Origin: Micromonospora chaiyaphumensis
GTDB taxonomy: Bacteria; Actinomycetota; Actinomycetes; Mycobacteriales; Micromonosporaceae
Length of the DNA stretch: 64,000 nucleotides
Assembly (NCBI RefSeq): GCF_900091435.1
Contig: NZ_FMCS01000013.1
Span: 62,001-126,000, forward strand
Reading direction: 5' to 3'
In this document: positions 36,525-44,586 of the stretch, piece by piece
Numbering within the stretch: position 1 is the first letter of the stretch
How the letters are laid out: every line of letters begins with the position of its first letter
Translations under genes and position numbers: made by a program
The notes under the pieces: generated by a model
Told to the model about the DNA's origin: nothing
Databases searched by the model: none
Seen by the model: the letters and a program-made list of their open reading frames with translations, nothing else

Positions 36525-36628
36525 CCGCCGGGCGGGATTGAACTGCTGCCGGTGCGGGGCCGTACCAGTGGTCGAGGATGTGGTGCGGCCGGTCCGCCGC
36601 ACCGCTGCCGAGCTGCGGGAGGCCTGCC

Positions 36629-37081
36629 GTGCGAGTTGGTGAGCAGTCGACGGATCCCATCGATCAGATCCTGGGCGAGGTGCCGGTGCCGGCGCCGCTG
36701 ACCCCCGAGGATGTCCGCCTCGCGGTCCGGGCGGTGGTGGTGCACGCCGCCGAGGAGTGGCCCGCCGGACCGAAGTGCCGCAACGACGGCGCCTCGTACC
36801 CCTGCCGCCTGCACCGGTGGGGGCGGCGCGTGCTGGAGGCCCACGGCCTCAACGAGCGTCAGATCGACGCCCTGGTGCGGCACGGGAACCCGTTCGTGCA
36901 CGTGCCCTTCCCGTTCGTGCTGACCGGGCCGTCGGCCGGCCGGCCGGCGGCGGCCCCGTCCCCGCGCGGCCCGGCCGGCCGGGTCGCCGCACCTCCGGTG
37001 CGGCCCGCTCTCCGGCCCGGCGGTACCGGCCGGCCCGTGGCACCCCCCGCCACCCGGCCGCGCTGGCCCCGGGCGAGCTGA
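36629..37081 (+). CDS. Small CRND/PCRLHRWG protein, paralogue 1
   Basis: Not recognised by function. The 150-residue product has a conserved core (about residues 30-85): VRAVVVHA, CRND, PCRLHRWGRRVL and IDALVRHG, then a P/A/G/R-rich disordered tail. A second gene at 44227 encodes the same core without the tail. The two cysteines and the His suggest metal binding or a redox pair. GTG start with GGGAGG 6 bases upstream. Confidence 0.75.
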   Translation: MRVGEQSTDPIDQILGEVPVPAPLTPEDVRLAVRAVVVHAAEEWPAGPKCRNDGASYPCRLHRWGRRVLEAHGLNERQIDALVRHGNPFVHVPFPFVLTGPSAGRPAAAPSPRGPAGRVAAPPVRPALRPGGTGRPVAPPATRPRWPRAS

Positions 37082-37168
37082 CGACCGTTCAGCGCCCCCG
37101 GGGCTGCCGACGGCGGCCCGGCACAGGGAGCCCCCACCCCTGCTGCCGGGCCGCCCTCGATCATCGGT

Positions 37169-37945
37169 TCAGCTCACCCCGCAGTTCGGGGCGGACCAGG
37201 TGGTGGTGTTCGCCGACCGGTCCCGGTTGTTCTCCCGGCGGGAGTCGACGTGGACGTGGTCGCTGTGGCCCGGGTAACCGGGGCCGAAGATGCCGCTGAA
37301 GCCGTGGCTGCGGGCCGACTGAGCCACCTGGCACAGCGTCCTGCTGCGGGAGACCACGTCGGCCGCGGTGCCGTAGAGGTGCTGGCTGTCCGAGGCACCG
37401 CCGACCTGCTGGTTGCAGGCGATGCTGCGGAAGGCGCTGTTGACGTAGAGCGGCGTGTCGCCGAGGCTGCGCCGCAGCGCCTCCAGCTTCCACATGGTGC
37501 GCACGGCGTTCTCCCGGGTCGCGGTCGACGAGAGCGGGCCCCCGCTCCACCCGCCCTTGCCGCAGCCGTTGTCCAGTTCGGCATAGCTGAAGTGCTTCGG
37601 CGTGCAGTCGTTGTCCTGGAGTTCGTAGATCTTGGCGAAGGTCTGCGGGCCGGCGACGCCGTCGACGCTCAGCCCGTACGCGGACTGGAAGCGCCGGACC
37701 GCGGCCGCCGTCTCGGGCCCGTAGCTGCCGTCGACCCGGACGATGTCCCGGTAGGCGGCCCAGCCGGCCACACGGATCTGGAGTTGCCGGACGTCCTCCC
37801 CGGAGCGCCCCTGGTAGAGGTTCCGGTTCCAGGTGTAGCAGCCGTCGGCGTGAGCCGCCGGCGCGGCGACGACCGTGGCGATCGCGGCCCCGGGCAGGGC
37901 CAGCGCGAACGCGACGGCCGTCCGCTTGAGCATGTTGACGCGCAC
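37169..37945 (-). CDS. Secreted peptidoglycan-binding D-Ala-D-Ala carboxypeptidase (M15A)
   Basis: 258 aa. Signal peptide (about residues 1-34, after AAHA), a PG_binding_1 domain (about 46-105, DGSYGPETAAAVRRFQ) and an M15A catalytic domain (about 115-258) with QHLYGTAADV (HxxxxxxD: H189, D196) and DHVHVD (H230/H232), the zinc-site residues. It should trim stem peptides of the cell wall, like Streptomyces zinc D-Ala-D-Ala carboxypeptidase. GTG start with GGGAGG 6 bases upstream. Confidence 0.92.
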   Translation of the reverse strand: MRVNMLKRTAVAFALALPGAAIATVVAAPAAHADGCYTWNRNLYQGRSGEDVRQLQIRVAGWAAYRDIVRVDGSYGPETAAAVRRFQSAYGLSVDGVAGPQTFAKIYELQDNDCTPKHFSYAELDNGCGKGGWSGGPLSSTATRENAVRTMWKLEALRRSLGDTPLYVNSAFRSIACNQQVGGASDSQHLYGTAADVVSRSRTLCQVAQSARSHGFSGIFGPGYPGHSDHVHVDSRRENNRDRSANTTTWSAPNCGVS

Positions 37946-38235
37946 AGAATTCCTCCCGGTTAGAGAGTGATGTGGGGTTGGGACGGGACATCGACCGGGA
38001 AGTCCCGTACTCCCACCGTGACAGCACTCCGGGTGGTTCGTGGCGGATAACGGGAATTGCTCTCGCATTAGCGGACTGCTGGTATTAACGGTGAATTGGG
38101 GTGAATGTGAAACGCCCATTCCCGCCCGGAACCGCGCTCCGGTGACGGAATCCACCAGTCGGTGACACCGAGGGTGATGTCGCGTCGTCGCCCCGGCCCG
38201 GTAACGTCTGCCTGCGTAGGCGGGGGAGGTGGGCG

Positions 38236-38877
38236 TTGGCACGGGGTGGCGTCTTCTGCATCGAGGGCCAGTGGCACCGGGACCTCAACGAGCGCGGTTC
38301 CGTCCTGCCCACCCTCGAACTGCTCGAACGGCTGGGCCGGATCCGTTTCATCCACAAGGACGCCGCCACCCGCGACGAGCTCTTCTACTTCCTCGACCGC
38401 TGGCTGCTCAAGCAGTACGCCGACTACCGGGTCGGATTCTTCGCCATGCACGGCGAGCCGAGCCGGCTCTGCCTCACCGACTGGGACTCGGTCGAGCTGG
38501 CCGACGTCGCCGAGCGGATGGCCGGCCGCTGCGAGGGGCGCCGCCTCTACTTCGGCAGCTGCTCGGTGCTGCGCGCGTCCGACGCCGCGCTGCGTGACTT
38601 CCTCGACGTCACGGGCGCCGCGCTGGTCTGCGGCTTCACCCGCGAGGTGGACTGGGTCGAGTCCGCCGCCTTCGAGACCGTGCTCCTCGACGTGCTGGCC
38701 AACGGGCAGCGGCACAACGCCGCCGAGCTGCGGATGGGCTCGGCGCACTGGGCGCCGCTCGCCTCCTACCTCGGCTTCCGGGTGATCTACGCCAACGGCC
38801 GCGCCTGGCGAGCGAGCGCGCCACCGCGGGTGCCCGCGCAGGCCTCGCCGCGCCGGGCCGCCGGCCGTCCCCGCTGA
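38236..38877 (+). CDS. Small caspase/CHAT-like fold protein
   Basis: Function not established; 213 aa, cytosolic. The pattern FFAMHGEP (H72), then RLYFGSCSVLR (C109), then FLDVTGAALVCGFTREVDW and a following ESAAFE...LLDVL helix, fits the His-Cys dyad layout of caspase-fold peptidases including CHAT. The N-terminal GVFCIEGQW strand is also consistent with a Rossmann-like start. It stands alone with no fused effector or repeat domain. TTG start with GGGGGAGG 7 bases upstream. Confidence 0.7.
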   Translation: MARGGVFCIEGQWHRDLNERGSVLPTLELLERLGRIRFIHKDAATRDELFYFLDRWLLKQYADYRVGFFAMHGEPSRLCLTDWDSVELADVAERMAGRCEGRRLYFGSCSVLRASDAALRDFLDVTGAALVCGFTREVDWVESAAFETVLLDVLANGQRHNAAELRMGSAHWAPLASYLGFRVIYANGRAWRASAPPRVPAQASPRRAAGRPR

Positions 38878-38896
38878 GGCTGCCCGGCCCGCCTGG

Positions 38897-38902
38897 TAGA
38901 AC
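38897..38902 (+). promoter_or_regulatory. -10 box of leaderless promoter (TAGAAC)
   Basis: TAGAAC ends 6 bases before the ATG at 38909. Confidence 0.45.
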
Positions 38903-38908
38903 CGAGGC

Positions 38909-39373
38909 ATGGCACGCAGCATCGCGACCAACACCCGGGTCGACCGGGACGCCCTCGTCGAGTTCCTCCGCCCCCGGCACCGGGTCGTGCTCATGACGAC
39001 CCGCGCCGACGGCCGGCCCCAGTCCTCCCCGGTCTCCTGCGGGGTCGACGGCGAGGGACGGCTGGTGATCTCCACCTACCCCGAGCGGGCCAAGGTCACC
39101 AACATCCGCCGCGACCCCCGGGTCTCCGCGTGCGTGCTCTCCGACGACTGGAACGGGCCGTGGGTCCAGGTCGACGGCACCGCCGAGGTGCTCGACCTGC
39201 CGGAGGCGCTCGAACCGCTGGTCGACTACTTCCGCAGCATCTCCGGTGAGCACCCGGACTGGGACGAGTACCGCGAGGCGATGGTCAAGCAGGGCAAGTC
39301 GCTGATCCGGGTGACCATCGACGGCTGGGGGCCGATCGCCACCGGCGGCTTCCCCGCCCGGCTGGCCGACTGA
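38909..39373 (+). CDS. PPOX-class F420-dependent oxidoreductase
   Basis: 154 aa split-barrel flavoprotein of the pyridoxamine-phosphate-oxidase-like family. HRVVLMTTRADGRPQSSPV (about residues 24-42), ISTYPERAKVTNIRRDPRVS and the late SLIRVTIDGWGPI are typical of actinobacterial F420-binding members. It reduces or oxidises small organic substrates with F420H2; substrate unknown. Its stop is 2 bases from a convergent gene. Confidence 0.88.
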   Translation: MARSIATNTRVDRDALVEFLRPRHRVVLMTTRADGRPQSSPVSCGVDGEGRLVISTYPERAKVTNIRRDPRVSACVLSDDWNGPWVQVDGTAEVLDLPEALEPLVDYFRSISGEHPDWDEYREAMVKQGKSLIRVTIDGWGPIATGGFPARLAD

Positions 39374-39375
39374 CC

Positions 39376-40017
39376 TCAGTACGCGGCCGTGAAGCGGGCG
39401 TTGCCGAACCGCGGGTTCTCGATCTCGTCGACGATCGCCACGGCCAGGTCCTCGTAGGTGAGCACCGACCGGCCCTGCGCGTCGGTGACCGGATGGTCGG
39501 TGCCGGTCCGGTAGTGGCCGGTCCGCTCGCCCGGGTGGAACTCCAGCGGCGGCGGCGAGACGTACGTCCAGGTCACCCCGTCGGCCGAGGAGCGGTAGAT
39601 CTCCAGGGCGTCGGCCTGGCCCTCGGCCGAGTCCCGGTACTCCTCCGGGAAGTCCGGCTCGTCCAGGTACCGGGTGCCCTTCGGGGTCAGCAACGTCGCC
39701 CCGCCACCCACGTGGATCACCCGCGGCGGGTCGGGCAGGTCGCGCAGCGTGTCGACAACGGTCCGGGCCGCGTCGCGCCACAGGTCCCGCTCCCCGCCGC
39801 CGATGGCCACCACGAACACGTCGGCCTCCTCGGCCAGCTCCCGCACGCTGCGGGCCGAGGTCGCGTCACCGGTCACCGTGCGGACCCCGGGCGGCAGGTA
39901 GCTGGTCGCCTCCGGGCGGCGTACCGCCGCCGTGACCCGGTGCCCCCGCTCGACCGCCTCGGCGGCGATCCGCGAGCCCGCGGTGCCACCGGCGCCGAAC
40001 ACGACGATGTCGCTCAT
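39376..40017 (-). CDS. NAD(P)H-binding SDR-like (atypical) protein
   Basis: 213 aa of the NmrA/YwnB type: Rossmann motif VFGAGGTAGSRI (about residues 5-16), then AAVRRPE and VTGDAT, with no YxxxK catalytic motif. It probably binds NAD(P)H as a reductase or sensor. TAGCCT is 7 bases before the ATG and there is no Shine-Dalgarno, although GGGGAGC is adjacent. Confidence 0.88.
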   Translation of the reverse strand: MSDIVVFGAGGTAGSRIAAEAVERGHRVTAAVRRPEATSYLPPGVRTVTGDATSARSVRELAEEADVFVVAIGGGERDLWRDAARTVVDTLRDLPDPPRVIHVGGGATLLTPKGTRYLDEPDFPEEYRDSAEGQADALEIYRSSADGVTWTYVSPPPLEFHPGERTGHYRTGTDHPVTDAQGRSVLTYEDLAVAIVDEIENPRFGNARFTAAY

Positions 40018-40081
40018 GCTCCCCAGGCTAGGGAGCGGGCCGCCCGGCCGGTGCCGTTCCGACGAACCGGCCGGGCGTTGG

Positions 40082-40218
40082 GGCAGCGGGCAGCCCGACG
40101 GCGCCTGTCGACGGACCTGGCGCCGTTGAGGCAGCGGGCAGCCCGACGGCGCCTGTCGACGGACCTGGCGCCGTTGGGGCAGCGGGCAGCCCGACGGCGC
40201 CTGTCGACGGACCTGGCG
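40082..40218. repeat. Tandem 48-bp repeat, 2.9 copies
   Basis: Nearly identical units begin at 40082, 40130 and 40178 (first bases GGCAGCGGGCAGCCCGACGG), the third cut short at 40218, 3 bases from the stop codon of the serine hydrolase gene. Each unit contains a GTCGAC and a GGCGCC palindrome. The array lies in the 3' untranslated region of that gene and upstream of the SDR-like gene's start. Confidence 0.9.
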
Positions 40219-40221
40219 GTG

Positions 40222-41454
40222 TCAGTCGACCAGCGCCGAGTAGACGAGCTGGCGCAGCTGGGGGCGGAGCGGGTGGGTGCTCGACGGCATGAGCTGGGTG
40301 AAGAGCAGCGCCGTGACCTCCTCCACCGGGTCCACCCAGAACGCGGTGCTGGCCAGGCCACCCCAGTAGTACTCGCCCACGCTGCTCGGCACCCGGGACG
40401 GCACCGGGTCGAGCACGACGGCGAAGCCCAGCCCGAAGCCGACCCCGTCGAGGATGGTCTCGGCGAAGCCCTCCGGGGAGAACAAGCCCAGGTCCCGGTT
40501 GCCGGGCAGGTGGTTGCGGGTCATGAAGCGCACGGTGCGAGGGCCGAGCAGGCGGACGCCGTCCAGCTCGCCGCCGCGCAGCAGGAACTGGGTGAACCGG
40601 TGGTAGTCGGCGGCCGTGGAGACCAGCCCGCCGCCACCGGAGAGGCAGTCCGGCGCGCTGAGCGCGTAGCGGCCGAGCGCGTCGGCGCGGACCGCCTGGC
40701 CGGTGGCGGGGTGCGGCACGTAGAGCGCGGCGAGGCGCTTCGCGTCCGGCTCGTCGACCCACCAGCGGGTGTCGGTCATGCCCAGCGGCCGGAAGATCCG
40801 CTCCGCGAAGAACGCGTCCAGCGATTGCCCGGAGACCACCTCGACGAGCCGGCCCAGCACGTCGGTGGAGACCCCGTAGTTCCAGCTCGTGCCCGGCTGG
40901 AAGAGCAGCGGCAGGCGGGCCATCCCGCGGGTCGCCTCGGCCAGGTCCGCCCCGGCCGGCACACCCAGGTCGAAGCCCGCCGCCCGGTAGAGCCCGTCGA
41001 CCACGCTGACCTGGGCGAAGCCGTAGGTCAGGCCGGCGGTGTGGGTGAGCAGGTGCCAGACCCGGATCGGCTCGACGGCCGGCACCGTGAACGGCTTGAG
41101 CACCGAGCCCCGGTCGTAGACCCGCACGTCGGCGAACTCCGGCAGCCAGCGGCTGACCGGGTCGTTCAGTTCGAGCCGGCCCTCCTCCCACAGCATCATG
41201 GCGGCGACCGAGGTGATCGGCTTGGTCATCGAGTAGATGCGCCAGAGGGTGTCCGGCTCGACCGGCACGCCGGCCTCCCGGTCCCGCAGCCCGTACGTCG
41301 AGGAGTGGGCGATCTCGCCCCGGCGGGTCACCACGATCTGCCAGCCGGCGAGCCGGCCGTCGTCGACGTACCTGCCGAAGTGCTCGTCGATCCGCGCCAG
41401 CCGGGCGGGGTCGAAGCCGATACGGTCCGGGTCGGTGCTCACTGCGACGCTCAC
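40222..41454 (-). CDS. Class C beta-lactamase-family serine hydrolase
   Basis: 410 aa. SMTK (S75, K78) is the nucleophile motif, YGVS (in SWNYGVSTDVLG) supplies the second catalytic Tyr, and the late GGLAST stands where KTG occurs in the family (HxG/GGL variants are common in esterases). No signal peptide is visible, so an intracellular esterase or EstB-like enzyme is more likely than a beta-lactamase. Two GTG starts are possible (41454 and 41442). Divergent from a pentapeptide-repeat gene. Confidence 0.85.
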   Translation of the reverse strand: MSVAVSTDPDRIGFDPARLARIDEHFGRYVDDGRLAGWQIVVTRRGEIAHSSTYGLRDREAGVPVEPDTLWRIYSMTKPITSVAAMMLWEEGRLELNDPVSRWLPEFADVRVYDRGSVLKPFTVPAVEPIRVWHLLTHTAGLTYGFAQVSVVDGLYRAAGFDLGVPAGADLAEATRGMARLPLLFQPGTSWNYGVSTDVLGRLVEVVSGQSLDAFFAERIFRPLGMTDTRWWVDEPDAKRLAALYVPHPATGQAVRADALGRYALSAPDCLSGGGGLVSTAADYHRFTQFLLRGGELDGVRLLGPRTVRFMTRNHLPGNRDLGLFSPEGFAETILDGVGFGLGFAVVLDPVPSRVPSSVGEYYWGGLASTAFWVDPVEEVTALLFTQLMPSSTHPLRPQLRQLVYSALVD

Positions 41455-41489
41455 GAAGCCGAACCTACCGGCCGGTACGGCGAGCGGGA

Positions 41490-41513
41490 AGTGTCGGCCG
41501 GCGACACTAGTCT
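41490..41513. promoter_or_regulatory. Palindrome AGTGTCG-N5-CGACACT overlapping a leaderless -10 box
   Basis: A perfect 7-bp inverted repeat (41490-41508) runs directly into TAGTCT (41508-41513), which lies 7 bases before the ATG of the pentapeptide gene. A dimeric repressor bound here would block that promoter and possibly the divergent hydrolase promoter. Confidence 0.6.
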
Positions 41514-41520
41514 CGGCCGC

Positions 41521-42114
41521 ATGCCCGAAGCCGTCGAGGACGCCACCTACCGCCACCAGGACTGGTACGCCGAGGAGCTGGTCGACCGGCATTTCGTCCG
41601 GTGCGAGTTCTTCCACGTCGACCTCACCGAGGCGGTCAGCCAGGGCGCCACCTTCACCGAGTGCGTCTTCGGCAACGTGGCCTTCAACGCCTCCCGGCAC
41701 ACCGACTCGGCCTTCACCCGCTGCACCTTCAAGCGGTGCAACCTCTTCGAGGCCGAGTTCACCGGTTGCAAGCTGGTCGGCAGCAGCTTCGACCAGTGCG
41801 ACCTGCGCCCGCTGCGGGTCGACGGCGGCGACTGGTCCTTCGTCGCCCTGCCCGGCGCCGACCTGCGCGGCGTACGCATCACCGACGCGCGCCTGCGCGA
41901 GGTCGACCTGACCGGCGCCGACCTGACCGGCGCGGTGCTCACCGGCCTCGACCTCTCCGGCGCCCAGCTGCACGCCGCCAAGCTGATCCGGGCCGACCTG
42001 CGCGGCAGTGACCTGACCTCGCTCGATCCGACGGCGGTGGAGCGCGCCGGGGCGATCGTCGACGCCGAGCAGGCGGTCGTGCTCGCGCAGGCGCTGGGCT
42101 TCGAGGTCCGCTGA
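41521..42114 (+). CDS. Pentapeptide-repeat protein
   Basis: 197 aa with pentapeptide units (A/C-D/N-L/F-x-x) from about residue 20 to 175: for example VDLTEAVSQGATF, KRCNLFEAEFTGCKL, VDLTGADLTGAVLTGLDL. These form a right-handed quadrilateral beta-helix. Family members such as Qnr and MfpA protect DNA gyrase, but many have no known partner. It is longer than a minimal repeat and has no membrane or signal sequence. Probably leaderless. Confidence 0.9.
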   Translation: MPEAVEDATYRHQDWYAEELVDRHFVRCEFFHVDLTEAVSQGATFTECVFGNVAFNASRHTDSAFTRCTFKRCNLFEAEFTGCKLVGSSFDQCDLRPLRVDGGDWSFVALPGADLRGVRITDARLREVDLTGADLTGAVLTGLDLSGAQLHAAKLIRADLRGSDLTSLDPTAVERAGAIVDAEQAVVLAQALGFEVR

Positions 42115-42166
42115 CCCGCCCGGAAAGGCGCCGCGGGTTGTCAGGTTTTCCGGCCAGACTGGCCGC

Positions 42167-42616
42167 ATGACATGGTGGTCCGACCTGGTGACGTCCGAAC
42201 CCGACTTCGCGGCGCGGGTGCGCGCCCGCTTCGCCGTCCGCAAGCACGGCACGATGGCGACCCTGCGGCGGGACGGCTCGCCGCGGATCAGCGGCACGGA
42301 GTTCGACTTCGGCGACGACGGGCAACTCCGGCTGGGCAGCATGGCCGGCGCACTGAAAGCGCTCGACCTGCGCCGCGACCCGCGGGTGGCGCTGCACTGC
42401 CCGACCGAGGACGCCCCGGAGGACGACCCGACCGCCTGGCCCGGCGATGCGAAGATCTCCGGCCGGGCGCACGAGGAGCCGGCCGGCGAGGACGGCTCGC
42501 ACCGGTTCCGCATCGAGCTGACCGAGGTGGTGCTGACCCGGGTCGGCGACCCGCCGGACCACCTGGTGATCGAGAGCTGGCACCCGGACCGTGGCCTGCG
42601 GCGGCGGTCACGGTGA
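42167..42616 (+). CDS. Pyridoxamine 5'-phosphate oxidase-like split-barrel protein
   Basis: 149 aa. RKHGTMATLRRDGSPRISG (about residues 25-43), LGSMAGALKALDLRRDPRVALH and RFRIELTEVVLTRVG are typical of the PPOX-like family binding FMN or F420. Substrate unknown. It begins 52 bases after the pentapeptide gene, so could be co-transcribed, but they look functionally unrelated. Confidence 0.87.
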   Translation: MTWWSDLVTSEPDFAARVRARFAVRKHGTMATLRRDGSPRISGTEFDFGDDGQLRLGSMAGALKALDLRRDPRVALHCPTEDAPEDDPTAWPGDAKISGRAHEEPAGEDGSHRFRIELTEVVLTRVGDPPDHLVIESWHPDRGLRRRSR

Positions 42617-42726
42617 GTTGAGTCGCCGTCGCTACCGATTGGTAACGAAGTGGAAACTGCCCCCCGCCGACATATGGCGCACCGACGCCCATGATGGAAA
42701 CGTGAACCGGCGGCCGGAGCGCGGCG

Positions 42727-43620
42727 GTGAGCGGAGGTTCGGTGGGGCAGCAGGACCACGGTCGGGTCGGTGACCGGACGTCGTACCCGCACGGGCAGAC
42801 CCGGTCGGCGCTCCGCCGGCTCGCGCGGGCCCGGCAACGGCGGCGCTGGCTGCTGGAGGTGCTGGTCGCATTCGCCTGCCTGGCCGCGCTGGTGGCCTAC
42901 CTGGGCAGCGAGCGGCACGACACGCCCCGCGAGGAGAACGCCGTGCTGCCGGTCGCGCCGACCCGCCGCCCCGTGCTGCCGCCTCCGGGCGGCGCGCAGG
43001 CCGGTGCCGTCACGCCGGGGCTGAACCCCCGTCAGCATCCACCCTCGCCCAGCCCGTCGCCGTCCCGGCCGGCGGTGCCGCCGACGCTGACCGTGAGCCA
43101 GTCCGACGTGCCAACGCGCGTCGACCTCAGCGCGGTGGGCACCGTCGACTGGGTCCAGTGGGGACAGCTCGGCGCCCGGACGCCGGTGCGCAAGCGGCAC
43201 GGCTCCGGCGACATCCGCGACGAGGGCGGCCGGGGCGAGCGGCAGAGCTACCAGAACAACCCCGAGGAGTACGCCTGGCGCGACGGCGCCCCGACCGGGT
43301 CGGTGAGCGGCACGATGTCCGCGGTGTACACCTGCGACCGTGGCAGCGGCTTCACCCTGGCCGTGGCCGCCAACGGGCAGCTCCGCACCGTGCACCTCTA
43401 CGCCGGGCTGTGGATGGCCCGGGCCCGCCTCGACCTGCGGATCTCCGGCGGTGGGCCGGCCAGCACGCTTCGCCTGGAGGACCCGCACACCGTGCGGACC
43501 GCCGACTTCACCATCCGGTTCCGCGCCGCGCCGGGCGCGAAGCTGCTGATGAACTGGACGGTGGAGGAGTCGCTGGGGGACTGCGGCAACGTCAGCCTCC
43601 AGGCGGTGGCGCTGCGCTGA
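42727..43620 (+). CDS. Membrane-anchored extracellular beta-domain protein
   Basis: 297 aa. A basic cytoplasmic head (about residues 1-40), one transmembrane helix (about 42-61), a Pro/Ser-rich linker (about 75-118) and an extracellular domain (about 120-297) with strands such as DLSAVGTVDWVQWG and ARLDLRISGG ending in two cysteines. The domain resembles carbohydrate- or protein-binding jelly rolls, but no family is certain. GTG start. Confidence 0.75.
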   Translation: MSGGSVGQQDHGRVGDRTSYPHGQTRSALRRLARARQRRRWLLEVLVAFACLAALVAYLGSERHDTPREENAVLPVAPTRRPVLPPPGGAQAGAVTPGLNPRQHPPSPSPSPSRPAVPPTLTVSQSDVPTRVDLSAVGTVDWVQWGQLGARTPVRKRHGSGDIRDEGGRGERQSYQNNPEEYAWRDGAPTGSVSGTMSAVYTCDRGSGFTLAVAANGQLRTVHLYAGLWMARARLDLRISGGGPASTLRLEDPHTVRTADFTIRFRAAPGAKLLMNWTVEESLGDCGNVSLQAVALR

Positions 43621-43698
43621 CCGCCGATCGTCCGGCGCCCGGGGCCGGCCGGGAGTAGCGTGGGCCCGGCGGCCGACCGAGGATCCGGGAGGAACACC

Positions 43699-44136
43699 AT
43701 GACCACGAGCGAGCAGGTGCTGGACAGCCCCGAGGGTTGGGTCGCCGCGCACATCCGGCGATACGTGGAGACCGGTGGCGCGGAGGGCCACGAGTGGCGC
43801 CCCGGTGTCTTCACGCTGCTGCTGACCACCCGCGGCCGGCGCTCCGGCAAGCTGCGGCGCACCGCGCTGATCTACGGCCGGGACGGCGACGCCTATCTCG
43901 TGGTGGCCTCGCAGGGCGGCGCCCCGCAGCATCCCGCCTGGTACCTCAACCTGCTCGCCGACCCGGAGGCGCAGGTGCAGGTCGGCCCGGACACCTTCCC
44001 GGTCCGGGCGCGCACCGCGACGGCGGAGGAGAAGCCGCGGATGTGGCGGACCATGACGGCGGCCTGGCCGGCGTACGACGAGTACCAGACGAAGACCGAC
44101 CGGGAGATCCCGGTGGTGGTGCTGGAACGGGTCTGA
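43699..44136 (+). CDS. Ddn-type F420-dependent nitroreductase family protein
   Basis: 145 aa. LLLTTRGRRSGKLRRTALIY (about residues 36-55), YLVVASQGGAPQHPAWYLNL and TTFPVRARTA-like segments match the deazaflavin-dependent nitroreductase family, whose model is mycobacterial Ddn. It should use F420H2 to reduce quinones or nitro compounds. GGGAGGA is 6 bases before the ATG. Confidence 0.92.
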   Translation: MTTSEQVLDSPEGWVAAHIRRYVETGGAEGHEWRPGVFTLLLTTRGRRSGKLRRTALIYGRDGDAYLVVASQGGAPQHPAWYLNLLADPEAQVQVGPDTFPVRARTATAEEKPRMWRTMTAAWPAYDEYQTKTDREIPVVVLERV

Positions 44137-44226
44137 CGACCGGGACAGTTTGTCCGTCGCGGCCGTCGCGGGGGGTCGTAGGTTTCCGATGTTCCCGTCC
44201 GACCATCCGCTGTGGAGGCTCGACCG

Positions 44227-44538
44227 ATGAGCAGCAGTGCCCGCGTCGTCCGTTCCGTCCCGCCGTCCGACGGCGACGTGCTGCGGGAGATCCCGCTGCC
44301 GCCGTACGTGACCGGCGAGGACGCCCAGTTCGCGGTGCGGGCGGTGGTGGTGCACGCGCCACGGCGGTGGTCCGGCGGGACGATCTGCCGCAACGACGCG
44401 AGCCCGCACCCGTGCCGGCTGCACCGCTGGGGCCGGCGGGTGCTGGCGCTGCGTGGCCTGCCGCCGGCCGAGATCGACGCGCTCATCGAGCAGGGCGACC
44501 CCGCCGCCGAGCCGCGTCCACCCCGGCCCGGCGCCTGA
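44227..44538 (+). CDS. Small CRND/PCRLHRWG protein, paralogue 2
   Basis: 103 aa. Shares VRAVVVHAP, CRNDA, PCRLHRWGRRVLALRGL and IDALIEQG with the gene at 36629, in the same order and spacing, but lacks the disordered tail and has a different N-terminus. The GGAGG 8 bases before the ATG is also part of a possible upstream GTG, which I rejected. Function unknown. Confidence 0.75.
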   Translation: MSSSARVVRSVPPSDGDVLREIPLPPYVTGEDAQFAVRAVVVHAPRRWSGGTICRNDASPHPCRLHRWGRRVLALRGLPPAEIDALIEQGDPAAEPRPPRPGA

Positions 44539-44548
44539 ACCGGCCCGC

Positions 44549-44577
44549 GCCCCGCCCCCGGGCCACGGGGGCGGGGC
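44549..44577. terminator. Convergent hairpin
   Basis: A perfect 11-bp stem (GCCCCGCCCCC and complement) with a 7-base loop, between converging genes. Confidence 0.75.
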
Positions 44578-44586
44578 CACCGCAGC

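Noticed and set aside
40082-40218. Possible CRISPR array
   Set aside because: Units abut without spacers and there are no cas genes.
40028-41191. Antisense-frame protein containing repeated GPSTGAVGLPAA units
   Set aside because: It overlaps the serine hydrolase gene in another frame; the repetition comes from the 48-bp DNA repeat.
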